A DNA stretch of 32,515 bases from Burkholderiales bacterium (GTDB taxonomy: Bacteria; Pseudomonadota; Gammaproteobacteria; Burkholderiales; Burkholderiaceae_C): the NCBI GenBank assembly GCA_947508055.1, contig CANNRR010000022.1, positions 1 to 32,515 of the forward strand, in the 5' to 3' direction. Shown piece after piece: positions 1 to 8,008 of this stretch (position 1 is its first letter; each line of letters starts with the position of its first letter). Both the position numbers and the translations under genes were made by a program. The notes beneath the pieces were generated by a model. The model was given only the letters and a program-made list of their open reading frames with translations. It did not search any database and had not been told where the DNA came from.

Positions 1-17
1 CCGGAGGTCTGTGCCCC

Positions 18-524
18 ATGAGTACATCTACTGTTTTTGTATTGCCTGACCCCGTTGGGTCACTCCTGTCGCGGCTGCCGGCTTACCCGGGGTCTTTTTT
101 GTTGGTGACTGCGCTTAACCAGGTGCTGGCCAAGCAACTGCCGGCGGATGTTCGCCAGTACCTGCTGGGAAAGAAGTTGCGCATCCATGTGCGAGATGCG
201 CGCCTGACCTTTGACTTCACGTGTACCGGGGTGCGTTTTGCAGCCTGCAAACGCCAGATTGAGACGGACTTGACTATCAGTGCCAGTGCGCAGGATTTTT
301 TGCGTCTTGCCCAGCGCCAGGAAGACCCGGACACTCTGTTCTTCAACCGCCGCCTGTCCATGGAAGGCGACACCGAGTTGGGTTTGATTGTCAAAAACTC
401 TATCGACGCGCTTGAACTTCCCGTGTTGGACTTGCAGCAATGGACACCTGACAAAGTGCTGGCCCGTTTTCTGCCCGGCAAGCGCAGAGCCACGCCCGTG
501 CACGGGACGGTAGAAAAAGGGTGA
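18..524 (+). CDS. ubiT: SCP2-domain ubiquinone biosynthesis accessory protein UbiT
   Basis: A 168-residue protein that is essentially one SCP2 (sterol carrier) lipid-binding domain, roughly residues 30-140. The stretch with [16 protein letters not shown] is typical of the UbiT/YhbT family. In E. coli UbiT works with the U32 proteins UbiU and UbiV in oxygen-independent ubiquinone synthesis, probably by binding the hydrophobic intermediates. Its place directly upstream of ubiD fits that pathway. The ATG at 18 follows a GGAGG at 3-7, which supports this start, but any upstream operon partner lies outside the window. There is no signal peptide, so the protein should be cytosolic or loosely membrane-associated. 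The family call is fairly firm; the UbiT role is inferred from family and context. Confidence 0.85.
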   Translation: MSTSTVFVLPDPVGSLLSRLPAYPGSFLLVTALNQVLAKQLPADVRQYLLGKKLRIHVRDARLTFDFTCTGVRFAACKRQIETDLTISASAQDFLRLAQRQEDPDTLFFNRRLSMEGDTELGLIVKNSIDALELPVLDLQQWTPDKVLARFLPGKRRATPVHGTVEKG

Positions 525-561
525 TGCCAGTGTTCGGCGTCCCACGCGGGGAGGGACAGCA

Positions 562-2046
562 ATGAGCTACCACGACCTGCGCGACTTCATGTCCCAGTTG
601 GAGCAGGTCGGTGAACTGCGGCGCATTACTGAGCCGGTGTCTCCCTATCTTGAAATGACGGCGTTGTGCGACCGCGTGCTGCGCGCGGGCGGTCCGGCGA
701 TCTTGTTTGAACAACCCACCGGCCACAGCATGCCGGTGCTCGGCAACCTGTTTGGGACGCCCGAGCGAGTGGCTCGTGCCATGGGCGTGTCGGAGCTCAA
801 GGGATTGCGCCCGTTTGGCGAACTGCTGGCTTCGCTCAAAGAGCCCGAGCCACCCAAGGGCTTCAAGGAAATGGTGGGCATGCGCAGCCTGCTCAAGACG
901 CTGTGGAACATGGCGCCCAAGGAACTGCATTCGGCACCCTGTCAGGAGGTGGTGTGGGAAGGCAATGATGTGGATTTGTCTCGCTTGCCGGTGCAGCACT
1001 GCTGGCCGGGTGACGTGGCACCCCTCATCACCTGGGGCCTGGTCATCACGCAGGGCCCCAACAAGTCGCGGCAAAATCTGGGCATCTATCGCCAGCAAGT
1101 CATTGGGCGCAACCAGGTCATCATGCGATGGTTGACCCACCGCGGCGGCGCGCTTGATTTTCGTGAACATGGTGCTGCCCAGCCCGGTCAGCCGTATCCG
1201 GTGGCCGTGGCCATTGGTGCGGACCCGGCAACCTTATTGGGCGCGGTAACGCCAGTGCCGGACAGCTTGTCGGAATACCAGTTTGCCGGCTTGTTGCGTG
1301 GTGCGCGCACCGAATTGGTCAAGGCTCGGGGAAGCGAGTTGCGCGTGCCCGCCAGCGCCGAGATCGTGCTTGAAGGCCACATCTACGCTGACGCCAATCA
1401 CCCCAGCGGCTACCAGCACGCACTGGAAGGCCCGTATGGTGACCACACCGGCTACTACAACGAGCAGGCGCAGTTTCCGGTGTTCACCATTGACCGCATC
1501 ACGATGCGCAAGGACCCGATTTATCACTCAACGTATACCGGCAAGCCACCGGATGAGCCGGCCGTGCTGGGCATGGCGCTGAACGAACTGTTCGTGCCGC
1601 TGCTGCAGCGCCAGTTCCCCGAGATCACCGACTTCTATCTGCCGCCCGAAGGCTGCAGCTACCGCATGGCCCTGGTGCAGATCAAAAAGGCCTACCCCGG
1701 CCACGCGCGGCGCGTGATGATGGGCGTGTGGAGCCACCTGCGCCAGTTCATGTACACCAAGTTCATTGTGGTGGTGGACGACGACGTGAACGTGCGCGAC
1801 TGGAAGGAAGTCATCTGGGCGCTGACCACCCGGGTGGACCCGGTGCGCGACACCATGATGGTGGAAAACACCCCCATCGACTACCTGGACTTTGCGTCAC
1901 CCGTGAGTGGTCTGGGCAGCAAGATGGGGCTGGATGCTACCAACAAGTGGCCCGGTGAGACGCAGCGCGAGTGGGGTCGCACGATCAGTATGGATGCCGG
2001 GGTGCAACAGCGCATGGATGTCATCTTCGAGGCGCTGGGTTTGTGA
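562..2046 (+). CDS. ubiD: 4-hydroxy-3-polyprenylbenzoate decarboxylase UbiD
   Basis: This 494-residue protein is close to the usual length of UbiD (about 490-500). UbiD is the prenylated-FMN-dependent enzyme that decarboxylates 4-hydroxy-3-polyprenylbenzoate in ubiquinone synthesis, using the cofactor made by UbiX. Visible family motifs are [37 protein letters not shown] and the long conserved C-terminal block with [19 protein letters not shown] and [12 protein letters not shown]. The ATG at 562 has GGGAGGG upstream at 549-555. It follows ubiT by 37 bp on the same strand, so co-transcription is likely. The last 387 bp (1660-2046) occur a second time, about 4.4 kb downstream, as a frameshifted fragment. 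The copy described here is intact and should be the working one. Confidence 0.95.
   Translation: MSYHDLRDFMSQLEQVGELRRITEPVSPYLEMTALCDRVLRAGGPAILFEQPTGHSMPVLGNLFGTPERVARAMGVSELKGLRPFGELLASLKEPEPPKGFKEMVGMRSLLKTLWNMAPKELHSAPCQEVVWEGNDVDLSRLPVQHCWPGDVAPLITWGLVITQGPNKSRQNLGIYRQQVIGRNQVIMRWLTHRGGALDFREHGAAQPGQPYPVAVAIGADPATLLGAVTPVPDSLSEYQFAGLLRGARTELVKARGSELRVPASAEIVLEGHIYADANHPSGYQHALEGPYGDHTGYYNEQAQFPVFTIDRITMRKDPIYHSTYTGKPPDEPAVLGMALNELFVPLLQRQFPEITDFYLPPEGCSYRMALVQIKKAYPGHARRVMMGVWSHLRQFMYTKFIVVVDDDVNVRDWKEVIWALTTRVDPVRDTMMVENTPIDYLDFASPVSGLGSKMGLDATNKWPGETQREWGRTISMDAGVQQRMDVIFEALGL
1660..2046 (+). repeat. Left copy of long direct repeat (ubiD 3' end)
   Basis: The final 387 bp of intact ubiD match 6118-6506 in the same orientation. 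By eye the two are roughly 93 percent identical. Differences are mostly at third codon positions, apart from a 2-nt insertion in the right copy. Similarity begins abruptly at TACCGCATGG and runs to the stop codon (TGA here, TAA in the other copy). The two copies bracket the 4 kb accessory segment. Confidence 0.9.
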
Positions 2047-2055
2047 GATAAATCG

Positions 2056-2108
2056 GGCTGTAGCCCCCGTGGAATGTGCGCGAGCAGCTATCAAGTATGG
2101 AGCAAACG
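2056..2108. repeat. Interspersed repeat, copy R1 (GGCTGTAGCCCCCGT...GCAGCTAT type)
   Basis: A 53-bp element directly after the ubiD stop. It begins GGCTGTAGCCCCCGT, has GAATGTGCGCGAGCAGCTAT in the middle and ends AGCAAACG. Related copies lie at 14655-14708 and 26268-26317. It also marks the join between the ubiD end and the broken tpsB fragment. I recall similar short repeats in Comamonadaceae genomes; that memory was not checked. Confidence 0.7.
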
Positions 2109-2160
2109 AGCGCCCAACGGCCAGGGCGACCACCATACTGCCGTGGTGCTGGGTGCATCG

Positions 2161-2688
2161 CTGCTGGCCAGTTACGTGAAAGACACCATTGTTGGCATCC
2201 AACACGCCCTCGGTGATCGCGATGGTGACGGTACCGGCAGTGACGTCTTGCTTGGGCAAATAGGCGCGGGCCAAAAAGTAGCCGCCTTGGCGGTACAACT
2301 GGGTGATGGCAGCGGCGGCTTCTTGCAGTTCAGTCAGGCTGAGCGGGCGGTTCACAAAGCCCGCCAGCGCAGCTTGCAGTTGCTCAGGTGCAAAAGCAGT
2401 AATGGGGCCTGTCAGCGTGAAGGTTTTAACCACAATAGTGGTCTTATCGGCCTCTGGCCCTTGTGGAGATTGCGCAGGCAGCTCTGGTTTTGATAGCGGT
2501 TTGAGGTCGGGTTTGGGCGGAGCCGGGAGCCGGTTGGGCTGGTTTTGCTGCTGCTGTTGCAGCAGGCTGCCGGCGTCTACGCTGGGAAGGGTTTGGGCTT
2601 GGCCGCTGGCGGCGCTTAAAAGGAGTGATGCCAGCCCGGTTAACGCACCGGTTGAATACCTCAACGCTGTATTTGTATTTGATTTCAT
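2161..2688 (-). pseudogene. Truncated TpsB/FhaC/ShlB-family transporter, N-terminal remnant
   Basis: On the minus strand an ATG at 2688 begins MKSNTNTALRYSTG, followed by a signal peptide (hydrophobic run ending near AASGQAQ). Next come a Q/P-rich linker (QQQQQNQPNRLPAPPKP) and a POTRA_2-like domain at about residues 86-162, with the hallmark RQGGYFLARAYLPKQ and ending ITEGVLD. TpsB proteins are outer-membrane beta-barrels of about 550-600 residues that export a partner exoprotein or haemolysin. Here recognisable homology stops near 2161, after only the secretion signal and first POTRA. The reading frame then runs into repeat R1 and the antisense of ubiD. No barrel and no TpsA partner are present, so this is a non-functional remnant. 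Where exactly homology ends is my estimate. Confidence 0.75.
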
Positions 2689-2782
2689 ATATTTCCCGCC
2701 CCTGAAGTTGGCCCATCGAATGAGGGGTTGTAACTGTGGCGGGAATAGATTTCCTACAAAATCCTGCAAAGCGCTTGTCGCG

Positions 2783-2800
2783 GTGTTACTATGGTGACAC
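2783..2800. promoter_or_regulatory. Probable operator of the toxin-antitoxin operon
   Basis: An 18-bp imperfect palindrome, GTGTTACTATGGTGACAC, has half-sites GTGTTACTA and TGGTGACAC that match at 7 of 9 positions when folded. It ends 16 nt before the antitoxin ATG. Ribbon-helix-helix antitoxins usually repress their own operon from such a site. The operator role is inferred from position and symmetry. Confidence 0.5.
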
Positions 2801-2816
2801 TTTTTTGGAGAACGTT

Positions 2817-3131
2817 ATGCCAGCCACCACTTCGCTCAAATTGCCCGATGGTTTAAAGAACACCATTGCCAAAGTTGCTGCGTTTGAGGGCAAGACGGCC
2901 CATGCGCTCATGGTCGATACATTGCAATCCGCCATGGCAGACGCACTGGAGCGGCAGCAGTTTTATGCAGACGGCGAAGCGTCATACCAAGCCACCTTGC
3001 AGTCCAACACCGTTTTTAGTGGCGCAGATGTCAAAGCCTATGTCTTGACTCGCCTGAAGGGTGGCGAGGCGGGTCGGCCACCAGCGCAGTTCTTGGATGC
3101 TGCCAAACCCATGACCCAAGCGAATGATTGA
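2817..3131 (+). CDS. ParD-like ribbon-helix-helix antitoxin
   Basis: A 104-residue protein beginning MPATTSLKLPDGLKNTIAKVA, the pattern of a short beta-strand followed by helices in CopG/ParD-type DNA-binding antitoxins. The C-terminal half (about residues 45-104) would be the part that binds and neutralises the toxin. The ATG at 2817 was chosen because TTGGAG lies 6 nt upstream and the protein then begins with the RHH strand; the reading frame is open to 2736. The last 8 nt overlap the toxin gene, so the two are translationally coupled. Antitoxin identity rests on fold pattern plus the adjacent toxin. Confidence 0.8.
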   Translation: MPATTSLKLPDGLKNTIAKVAAFEGKTAHALMVDTLQSAMADALERQQFYADGEASYQATLQSNTVFSGADVKAYVLTRLKGGEAGRPPAQFLDAAKPMTQAND

Positions 3132-3423
3132 GCTGGTCTATACCGAGCAAGCGCTGATCGATTTGGAAAGGCTCAGCGATTTCCTGTTGCAAACCGACCC
3201 GCAAGCGGCACAAGATACAGCAACACTGGTATTTGAGGCATTGGAGATTTTGGTGCACCACCCCGAGATTGGCCGCAAAGTTCACTTTGGGCAGCGCGAG
3301 CTGGTGATATCAAGGGGGCGAACCGGATACCTGGCGCTCTACCGGTTTTTGCCGCACATCGACCGCATACTGGTGCTTGCGCTGCGGCATCAGCGGGAGT
3401 CTGGCTACAAGATGATCTGGTGA
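3124..3423 (+). CDS. ParE/RelE-family toxin
   Basis: A 99-residue protein of the RelE/ParE fold. It begins MIELVYTEQALIDLERLSDFL, has a central EILVHHPEIGRKV segment and ends with the strand-rich RTGYLALYRFLPHIDRILVLALRHQRESGY. ParE members poison DNA gyrase and RelE members cleave mRNA at the ribosome; this sequence alone does not settle which. The spacing of HHPEIGR and the terminal LALRHQRE is more ParE-like. It overlaps the antitoxin gene by 8 nt. Its stop is 14 nt from the stop of the convergent response regulator gene. The toxin looks complete. Confidence 0.85.
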   Translation: MIELVYTEQALIDLERLSDFLLQTDPQAAQDTATLVFEALEILVHHPEIGRKVHFGQRELVISRGRTGYLALYRFLPHIDRILVLALRHQRESGYKMIW

Positions 3424-3437
3424 TTGAAAAACTGGGC

Positions 3438-4130
3438 TTAAAGCAGCGACAACGGAACGCACAGCTGGTAGCCATGCCCCCGGATGGACTTGAGGGCGGC
3501 GTCGTCGCCACTTGCCTGTATTATTTTTTTGCGCAAGCGCACTATGCGGACTTCGAGGCTGGCTTTATTGAGCTCATCGGGCAGTTGTCCCAGCGCCTCG
3601 TTGAGTTGCCAATATGCCAGGCGCTGGCCCGGTGCAATGGTCAAAGCGCGCAGCAGTGTTACCTCGGCACTGGCCAAATGCAACTCCAGCAACGGGCCGC
3701 GCAGCATCAGGCGCTGCTGATCCAACGGCATGGTCACCGCGGGGGTGGGCGCAGGCGCTTTGACGCGCCGCGCCAAAGCGTCAATGGCGGCCAGCAGCTC
3801 GTCCGGTCCTACGGGCTTGGGCAGATAGATATCGGCTCCGCTGGCATAGCCCTCTACCTTGTCTTCGGACAGCACACGTGCGGTGACCATGATGATGCCT
3901 ACGCCAGCGTTGGCGCGACGGATGCGCCGGGACAGGCTGATGCCGTCCTCGCCGGGCAAGTTCAAATCGATGATGTACAGATCTGCCACGCGCCCACCGG
4001 CTTCATCGTCCACGGCCTCAGCATTGGCCAGTCCCAGAGCTTGGTGCCCATGCGCGTTGAGCAGCGCCACCGTGACCTCGCGCAGCGAGTCGTGGTCTTC
4101 AACGACGATGATGTTTAAAAAGGGAGCCAC
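3438..4130 (-). CDS. OmpR/PhoB-type DNA-binding response regulator
   Basis: A 230-residue protein. An N-terminal receiver domain (about 5-118) has the acidic pair E11/D12, the phospho-acceptor D55 in YIIDLNLPGEDG, T83 and K105 in LPKPVG. A C-terminal winged helix (about 130-225) ends with the typical SIRGHGYQL. It should be phosphorylated by the kinase encoded just upstream and then control transcription. The start is a GTG at 4130, overlapping the last 16 nt of the kinase gene, so the two form an operon. The target genes are unknown. If the kinase is really broken by its frameshift, this regulator may be unpaired or driven by another donor. Confidence 0.9.
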   Translation of the reverse strand: MAPFLNIIVVEDHDSLREVTVALLNAHGHQALGLANAEAVDDEAGGRVADLYIIDLNLPGEDGISLSRRIRRANAGVGIIMVTARVLSEDKVEGYASGADIYLPKPVGPDELLAAIDALARRVKAPAPTPAVTMPLDQQRLMLRGPLLELHLASAEVTLLRALTIAPGQRLAYWQLNEALGQLPDELNKASLEVRIVRLRKKIIQASGDDAALKSIRGHGYQLCVPLSLL

Positions 4131-5997
4131 AGCGTAAACCTCACATGCGTTTCACTCGGGGCATAGTGCACCTCACCACCCAGCAACTTGGCCAAGCCAG
4201 ACACTATGTAGAGCCCCAGGCCCGAACCGGTTTGATGGTGCGCTTGCGCGCTTCGGTAGTATTTTTGGAACACCTGGGTAGCATCGGGCCAGCCGGCAAC
4301 GCCGGGCAGGTTTTGCACGCTAATAGAAATACCACCGGGCGCAGCAAAAGCGGCATCGTTTGTCACCATCACCTCCACCATCGACCCCGGAGCGCTGTAT
4401 TTGAGCGCGTTGTCAAGCAGATTGTCCAACACGATGCGCAGCACGCGTGCGTCGGTGTGCAGCACCACGGCCTCAAACAAGTTCAAGTGGATACGAACCG
4501 GGTCGGGGCCGTTGCGCTGGAGATCGCTTAGCTCCGCATCGAGCCGCACAGCAATGGGTTGCAACACCACTTGGCCCTCCGCCAGTTTGTCGGCCTGCCG
4601 GACCCGCTCAATCACGCTATTCATGTCGCGCACCGCCATGTTCACATGGGCCACCAAGTCGGGTGTAGGGGCTTTGGAGCCCATCGCCATGCTCATGACC
4701 GACAAGGGCGTTTTCAACTCGTGGGTCAGCATCGACATAAATTTTCTCTGTTCGAGTCGCTGCTGATGCTCCAGGTTGAATTTTTGTTCCGCGAGGGTTA
4801 GTGCTTCCTGCGTCTGCACCCGTCGCCGCTCCATGCGCAGTGCACGGACTTGCAGCATAGCCATCATGAGCACCCCGGTAATCACGCCATAAATCATAAA
4901 ATTGTTCAGAACAAAATCTGGTGCCTGAACAAGACCCAAGGACGGCAGGCTTGAAGCAGACATGATCAGCACCATGATGGCGTAGGTCAGAACAATGGCG
5001 CCTCTTGGCAGTACAGGGGCGGAGTCTAGGTCAGAAATGCCGGAGAGTGTGCCCCGCGCGGTAAGCGCCAAACCCAGCGCCACCACGGGTTCAAAAAAGA
5101 TGATCACCATATTCATTTGGAGTGCTGGTTGTACGTGGCCCAACACGATTAGCGCAGCCTCAACAGGCAGCAAAGCCAAAAAGAACAACAGCACCCGCAT
5201 ACCCCAGCGCGGCGGAGCATATTCACCCAACAAGGTGTATTCAAAAAATATAGCTCCTGCCATGCTGGGGATATAGGTCAGGCTAGTCAGCCGGTCCAAC
5301 CAGTCGGGCTCAATCACATCTGACAAAAATATCCGCATATAGCCCGTGATGGCCAACACATAAATAATGGTCGCCGCTTGTTTGAGCGCAAATACGCCCA
5401 ACAGCCGATCGCGCGAAGTGATCCACTGCATCAGTGCCCAGGTCATGAACATAAGCAACAACGCCAGAAGCCCGTTGTACATCAGCTCCGTGCGCCGGTC
5501 ACCCTGCGCATTCTCGGGCGGTGTAAGCGCCTCGACAAGCATCAAAGTTGTGCTGCTGGTTTTGAGCCGCAGCCAGACGTTGCGCTGCGCATCGCCCCGT
5601 GGAATGACAAAGTTGAAGTTGAGCGACTGGTATTCGTTGTTGCTCCAGGGGTGCCGGTCACCAACGACGCGCGGGGTTGCCGTGGGTTGCAATGGGTCAA
5701 ACAGCGCAATTTCGTCCAGATAGGTGGGGCGAATGCGCAAGACCAGGGTGGCAGGCACATCAGAGGCACCGTCCGGCTTCGGGTCAATCGTCAAGCGTAA
5801 CCAAGTGGCAGACTGGGTGTAGCCCGGCTCAATATGCCGGTATAGGGGGTCAATGGCTTCGATTGAATATCGGCGAATGTGAGGCTGCCGCTGGCGTCAA
5901 CAAAGTAGGCACGTTCGACAATACGGTCCCCCGCCCAGCCGCTGGGTGCAGCCGTGCAAAGGAGTAGTACCAGAATGAGGCGAAAAATGAGAATCAA
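4115..5997 (-). pseudogene. 7TMR-DISM sensor histidine kinase with apparent N-terminal frameshift
   Basis: From about 5896 down to 4115 one frame encodes a 7TMR-DISM extracellular domain end (GYTQSATWLRL), about seven membrane helices, and a kinase core. The core has the H-box THELKTPLS (His codon at 4721-4723), the N-box DNLLDNALKYSAPG and the G-box GSGLGLYIVSGLAKLLGG. The signal peptide and first half of the sensor domain (FRLILVLLLCTAAPSGWA, then AYFVDASGSLTFADI) lie in another frame, upstream of about 5870. The kinase frame has a TGA at 5897-5899 and no ATG or GTG before a TTG at 5794. A one-base change near 5862-5880 would join the two. Either the gene is newly broken or the sequence has an error there. 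No ATG is visible at the 5' end; the TTG at 5997 is a guess. It is paired with the response regulator by a 16-nt overlap. Confidence 0.7.
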
Positions 5998-6117
5998 AAT
6001 GGTCAGATATGTGGGCGTGAAAGTGGGGTGATTCGCACTGCCAATGGTACTGACGTTCAAGTCAGTGCGATTTAAAGACAACTTGGTCGCCCTTTGCGGA
6101 GTCTTTGCGTGAACGGA

Positions 6118-6506
6118 TACCGCATGGCGCTGGTGCAGATCAAAAAGGCCTACCCCGGTCACGCCAGGCGCGTGATGATGGGCGTGTGGAGCCACCTGCG
6201 CCAGTTCATGTACTACCCAAGTTCATCGTGGTGGTGGACGACGACGTGAACGTGCGCGACTGGAAGGAAGTCATCTGGGCCCTGACCACCCGCGTCGACC
6301 CGGTGCGCGACACCATGATGGTGGAAAACACCCCCATCGACTACCTGGACTTTGCGTCACCCGTGAGTGGTCTGGGCAGCAAGATGGGGCTGGATGCCAC
6401 AAACAAGTGGCCGGGTGAGACCCAGCGCGAGTGGGGTCGCACCATCACCATGGATGCGCGGGTGCAGGCCCGGATGGATGGCATCTTCGAGTCGCTAGGG
6501 CTCTAA
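6118..6506 (+). pseudogene. Duplicated 3' fragment of ubiD (right direct repeat), frameshifted
   Basis: This fragment encodes the last 129 residues of UbiD, from [18 protein letters not shown] to the stop, but a 2-nt insertion (TACTACCCAAG in place of TACACCAAG, near 6213) shifts the frame. It therefore cannot make even the C-terminal piece in one frame. It lacks about 370 N-terminal residues and any start signal. The match to 1660-2046 is about 93 percent by eye, with mostly silent differences, which suggests it came from a diverged allele or has been separate for some time. It forms the right edge of the accessory segment. Confidence 0.9.
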
Positions 6507-6507
6507 C

Positions 6508-6525
6508 CCGCCCAAGCCCGGGCGG
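6508..6525. other. GC-rich stem-loop after the ubiD fragment
   Basis: CCGCCC at 6508-6513 pairs with GGGCGG at 6520-6525 around a 6-nt loop, immediately after the fragment's stop codon. No T-run follows, so it is not a classical intrinsic terminator. It may be the remains of the end of the original ubiD transcription unit. Confidence 0.3.
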
Positions 6526-6694
6526 ACTGGACCCAGCGGCGCAGTGAAGCTGCCGTCCGTGCAATGAATTCTGGCTGCCCAATAGGGAGGAAAAATCGAG
6601 ATCATGGCATGGGCCGCAGCGCGCACCCACTGCGGTGGAACCAACTGCACAACCGGCCTGTCGCCTGTGTTATGACTTGAGCTTGCCTGCCGCG

Positions 6695-6700
6695 GACAAT
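6695..6700 (+). promoter_or_regulatory. -10-like hexamer 6 nt before the acyl-CoA dehydrogenase ATG
   Basis: GACAAT is followed by six bases (CGGCAC) and then the ATG at 6707. No purine-rich ribosome binding site is present. This would place the transcription start at or next to the A of the ATG, as in a leaderless mRNA. No convincing -35 was found at 17 bp. Confidence 0.35.
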
Positions 6701-6706
6701 CGGCAC

Positions 6707-8008
6707 ATGGACTTTGCACATTCCCCCCGGGCGCAAGACCTGCGCCAGCGCCTGGATGCATTTATGCAGCGCTACGTGTTGCCGTACAACGCTGCCTGGC
6801 ACCGTTCGGTGCAAGACGGTGTCTACCCGCCGCCATTTCTGGAAGACCTCAAAGCGCTTGCGCGCGAGGAGGGTTTGTGGAACCTGTTCTTGCCCAAGCT
6901 GGGTGCTGGCGAGCCCGGCACGCGCCTTAGCAACCTGGACTACGCACCGCTGGCCGAAATCATGGGGCGCCTGCATTGGGCGCCCGAGGTGTTTAACTGT
7001 AGTCCCCCCGACACCGGCAACATGGAGTTGCTGCACCGCTTTGCCAACCCGCAGCAGCGCACGCAGTGGCTGGTGCCTTTACTCAATGGAGCCATTCGGT
7101 CCGCCTTTGCCATGTCGGAGCCCGATGTGGCCTCGTCCGACCCCACCAATCTGCAAACCACGGTGGGCCGTGAAGGCGATCAGTTGGTCCTGAACGGTCG
7201 CAAGTGGTTTATCACGGGCGTGGCGCACCCGCACTGCAAGTTGCTCATTGTGATGTGCCGCAACTCGGCCGTTGCGGTTGACGCGGCAGACAACGGTGCC
7301 CACCACCAACACAGCATGGTGCTGGTGCCATTGGAGACGCCGGGTGTTCAGGTGGTGCGCAATATTTCCGTGGTGCACCACCATGCGCCGGAGGGTCATT
7401 GCGAAATTGTGCTGCGCGATGTGCGCGTCAGCGCCGACCATTTGCTGGGCAATTGGGGCGCGGGTTTTGCCATGGCGCAAGCGCGCCTGGGGCCGGGCCG
7501 CGTGCACCACTGCATGCGCGCCATTGGACAGTGCGAACTGGCGCTGGATATGGCCACGGAGCGCACGCTCGAGCGTCAGGCCTTTGGCAAGTACCTGTCT
7601 GACTTTTCCAATGTGCAGGAGTGGATTGCGGAGTCGCGCATCGAGATCGACCAGGCCCGCCTGCTGGTCCTGCAAGTGGCCTGGATGCTGGACCGGCCGC
7701 CGGGCGAGGTCGAGCCCGGCGCCCTGCGCGCCCAGGTCGCCGCCATCAAGGTGGTGGCCGCGCGCCTGCAATCCCGCGTGGTGGACCGTGCCATGCAGGT
7801 CTTTGGTGCCATGGGCTTGTCGCCAGACACGCCGCTGGCCTATTTCTGGACCTGGGGTCGCGCGTTGCATCTGATGGACGGGCCCGACGAGGTGCATCTG
7901 CGTACCGTGGCGCGTCACGAACTGGCACAGGGGCGTGCAAGGGCGGGGTCGACTTCGGCCTACTTCACGACGCCGGAACAGATGCTGGCACTGCCGCGGA
8001 TTCGGTAG
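6707..8008 (+). CDS. Acyl-CoA dehydrogenase family protein (ACAD10/11-like)
   Basis: A 433-residue flavoprotein of the acyl-CoA dehydrogenase fold: helical N-terminal domain (about 1-130), beta-domain with the FAD-contacting AFAMSEPDVASSDPTN, and C-terminal helices with RQAFGKYLSDFSNVQ and FGAMGLSPDTPLAYFW. The segment LHLMDGPDEVHLRTVAR resembles the ACAD10/11 branch, which handles unusual acyl or 4-hydroxyacyl-CoA substrates; the exact substrate cannot be read here. It should introduce a 2,3-double bond and pass electrons to ETF. The ATG at 6707 starts the conserved region (MDFAHSPRAQDLRQRL), although the frame is open from 6635. The last 44 nt overlap the convergent diguanylate cyclase gene. 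Confidence 0.9.
   Translation: MDFAHSPRAQDLRQRLDAFMQRYVLPYNAAWHRSVQDGVYPPPFLEDLKALAREEGLWNLFLPKLGAGEPGTRLSNLDYAPLAEIMGRLHWAPEVFNCSPPDTGNMELLHRFANPQQRTQWLVPLLNGAIRSAFAMSEPDVASSDPTNLQTTVGREGDQLVLNGRKWFITGVAHPHCKLLIVMCRNSAVAVDAADNGAHHQHSMVLVPLETPGVQVVRNISVVHHHAPEGHCEIVLRDVRVSADHLLGNWGAGFAMAQARLGPGRVHHCMRAIGQCELALDMATERTLERQAFGKYLSDFSNVQEWIAESRIEIDQARLLVLQVAWMLDRPPGEVEPGALRAQVAAIKVVAARLQSRVVDRAMQVFGAMGLSPDTPLAYFWTWGRALHLMDGPDEVHLRTVARHELAQGRARAGSTSAYFTTPEQMLALPRIR

Noticed and set aside
1897-2160. Continuation of the tpsB remnant frame toward ubiD
   Set aside because: This part is the antisense of repeat R1 and of the ubiD 3' end, so it is an open frame only by chance and not part of the transporter.
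2775-2792. TTGTCG and TACTAT as a promoter for the antitoxin gene
   Set aside because: The spacing between them is only 6 bp, so they cannot be a -35/-10 pair; the real promoter could not be fixed.
6105-6506. 133-codon open frame over the ubiD fragment treated as a gene
   Set aside because: The first third is out of frame relative to UbiD and the rest is only its C-terminus; it is a frameshifted remnant.
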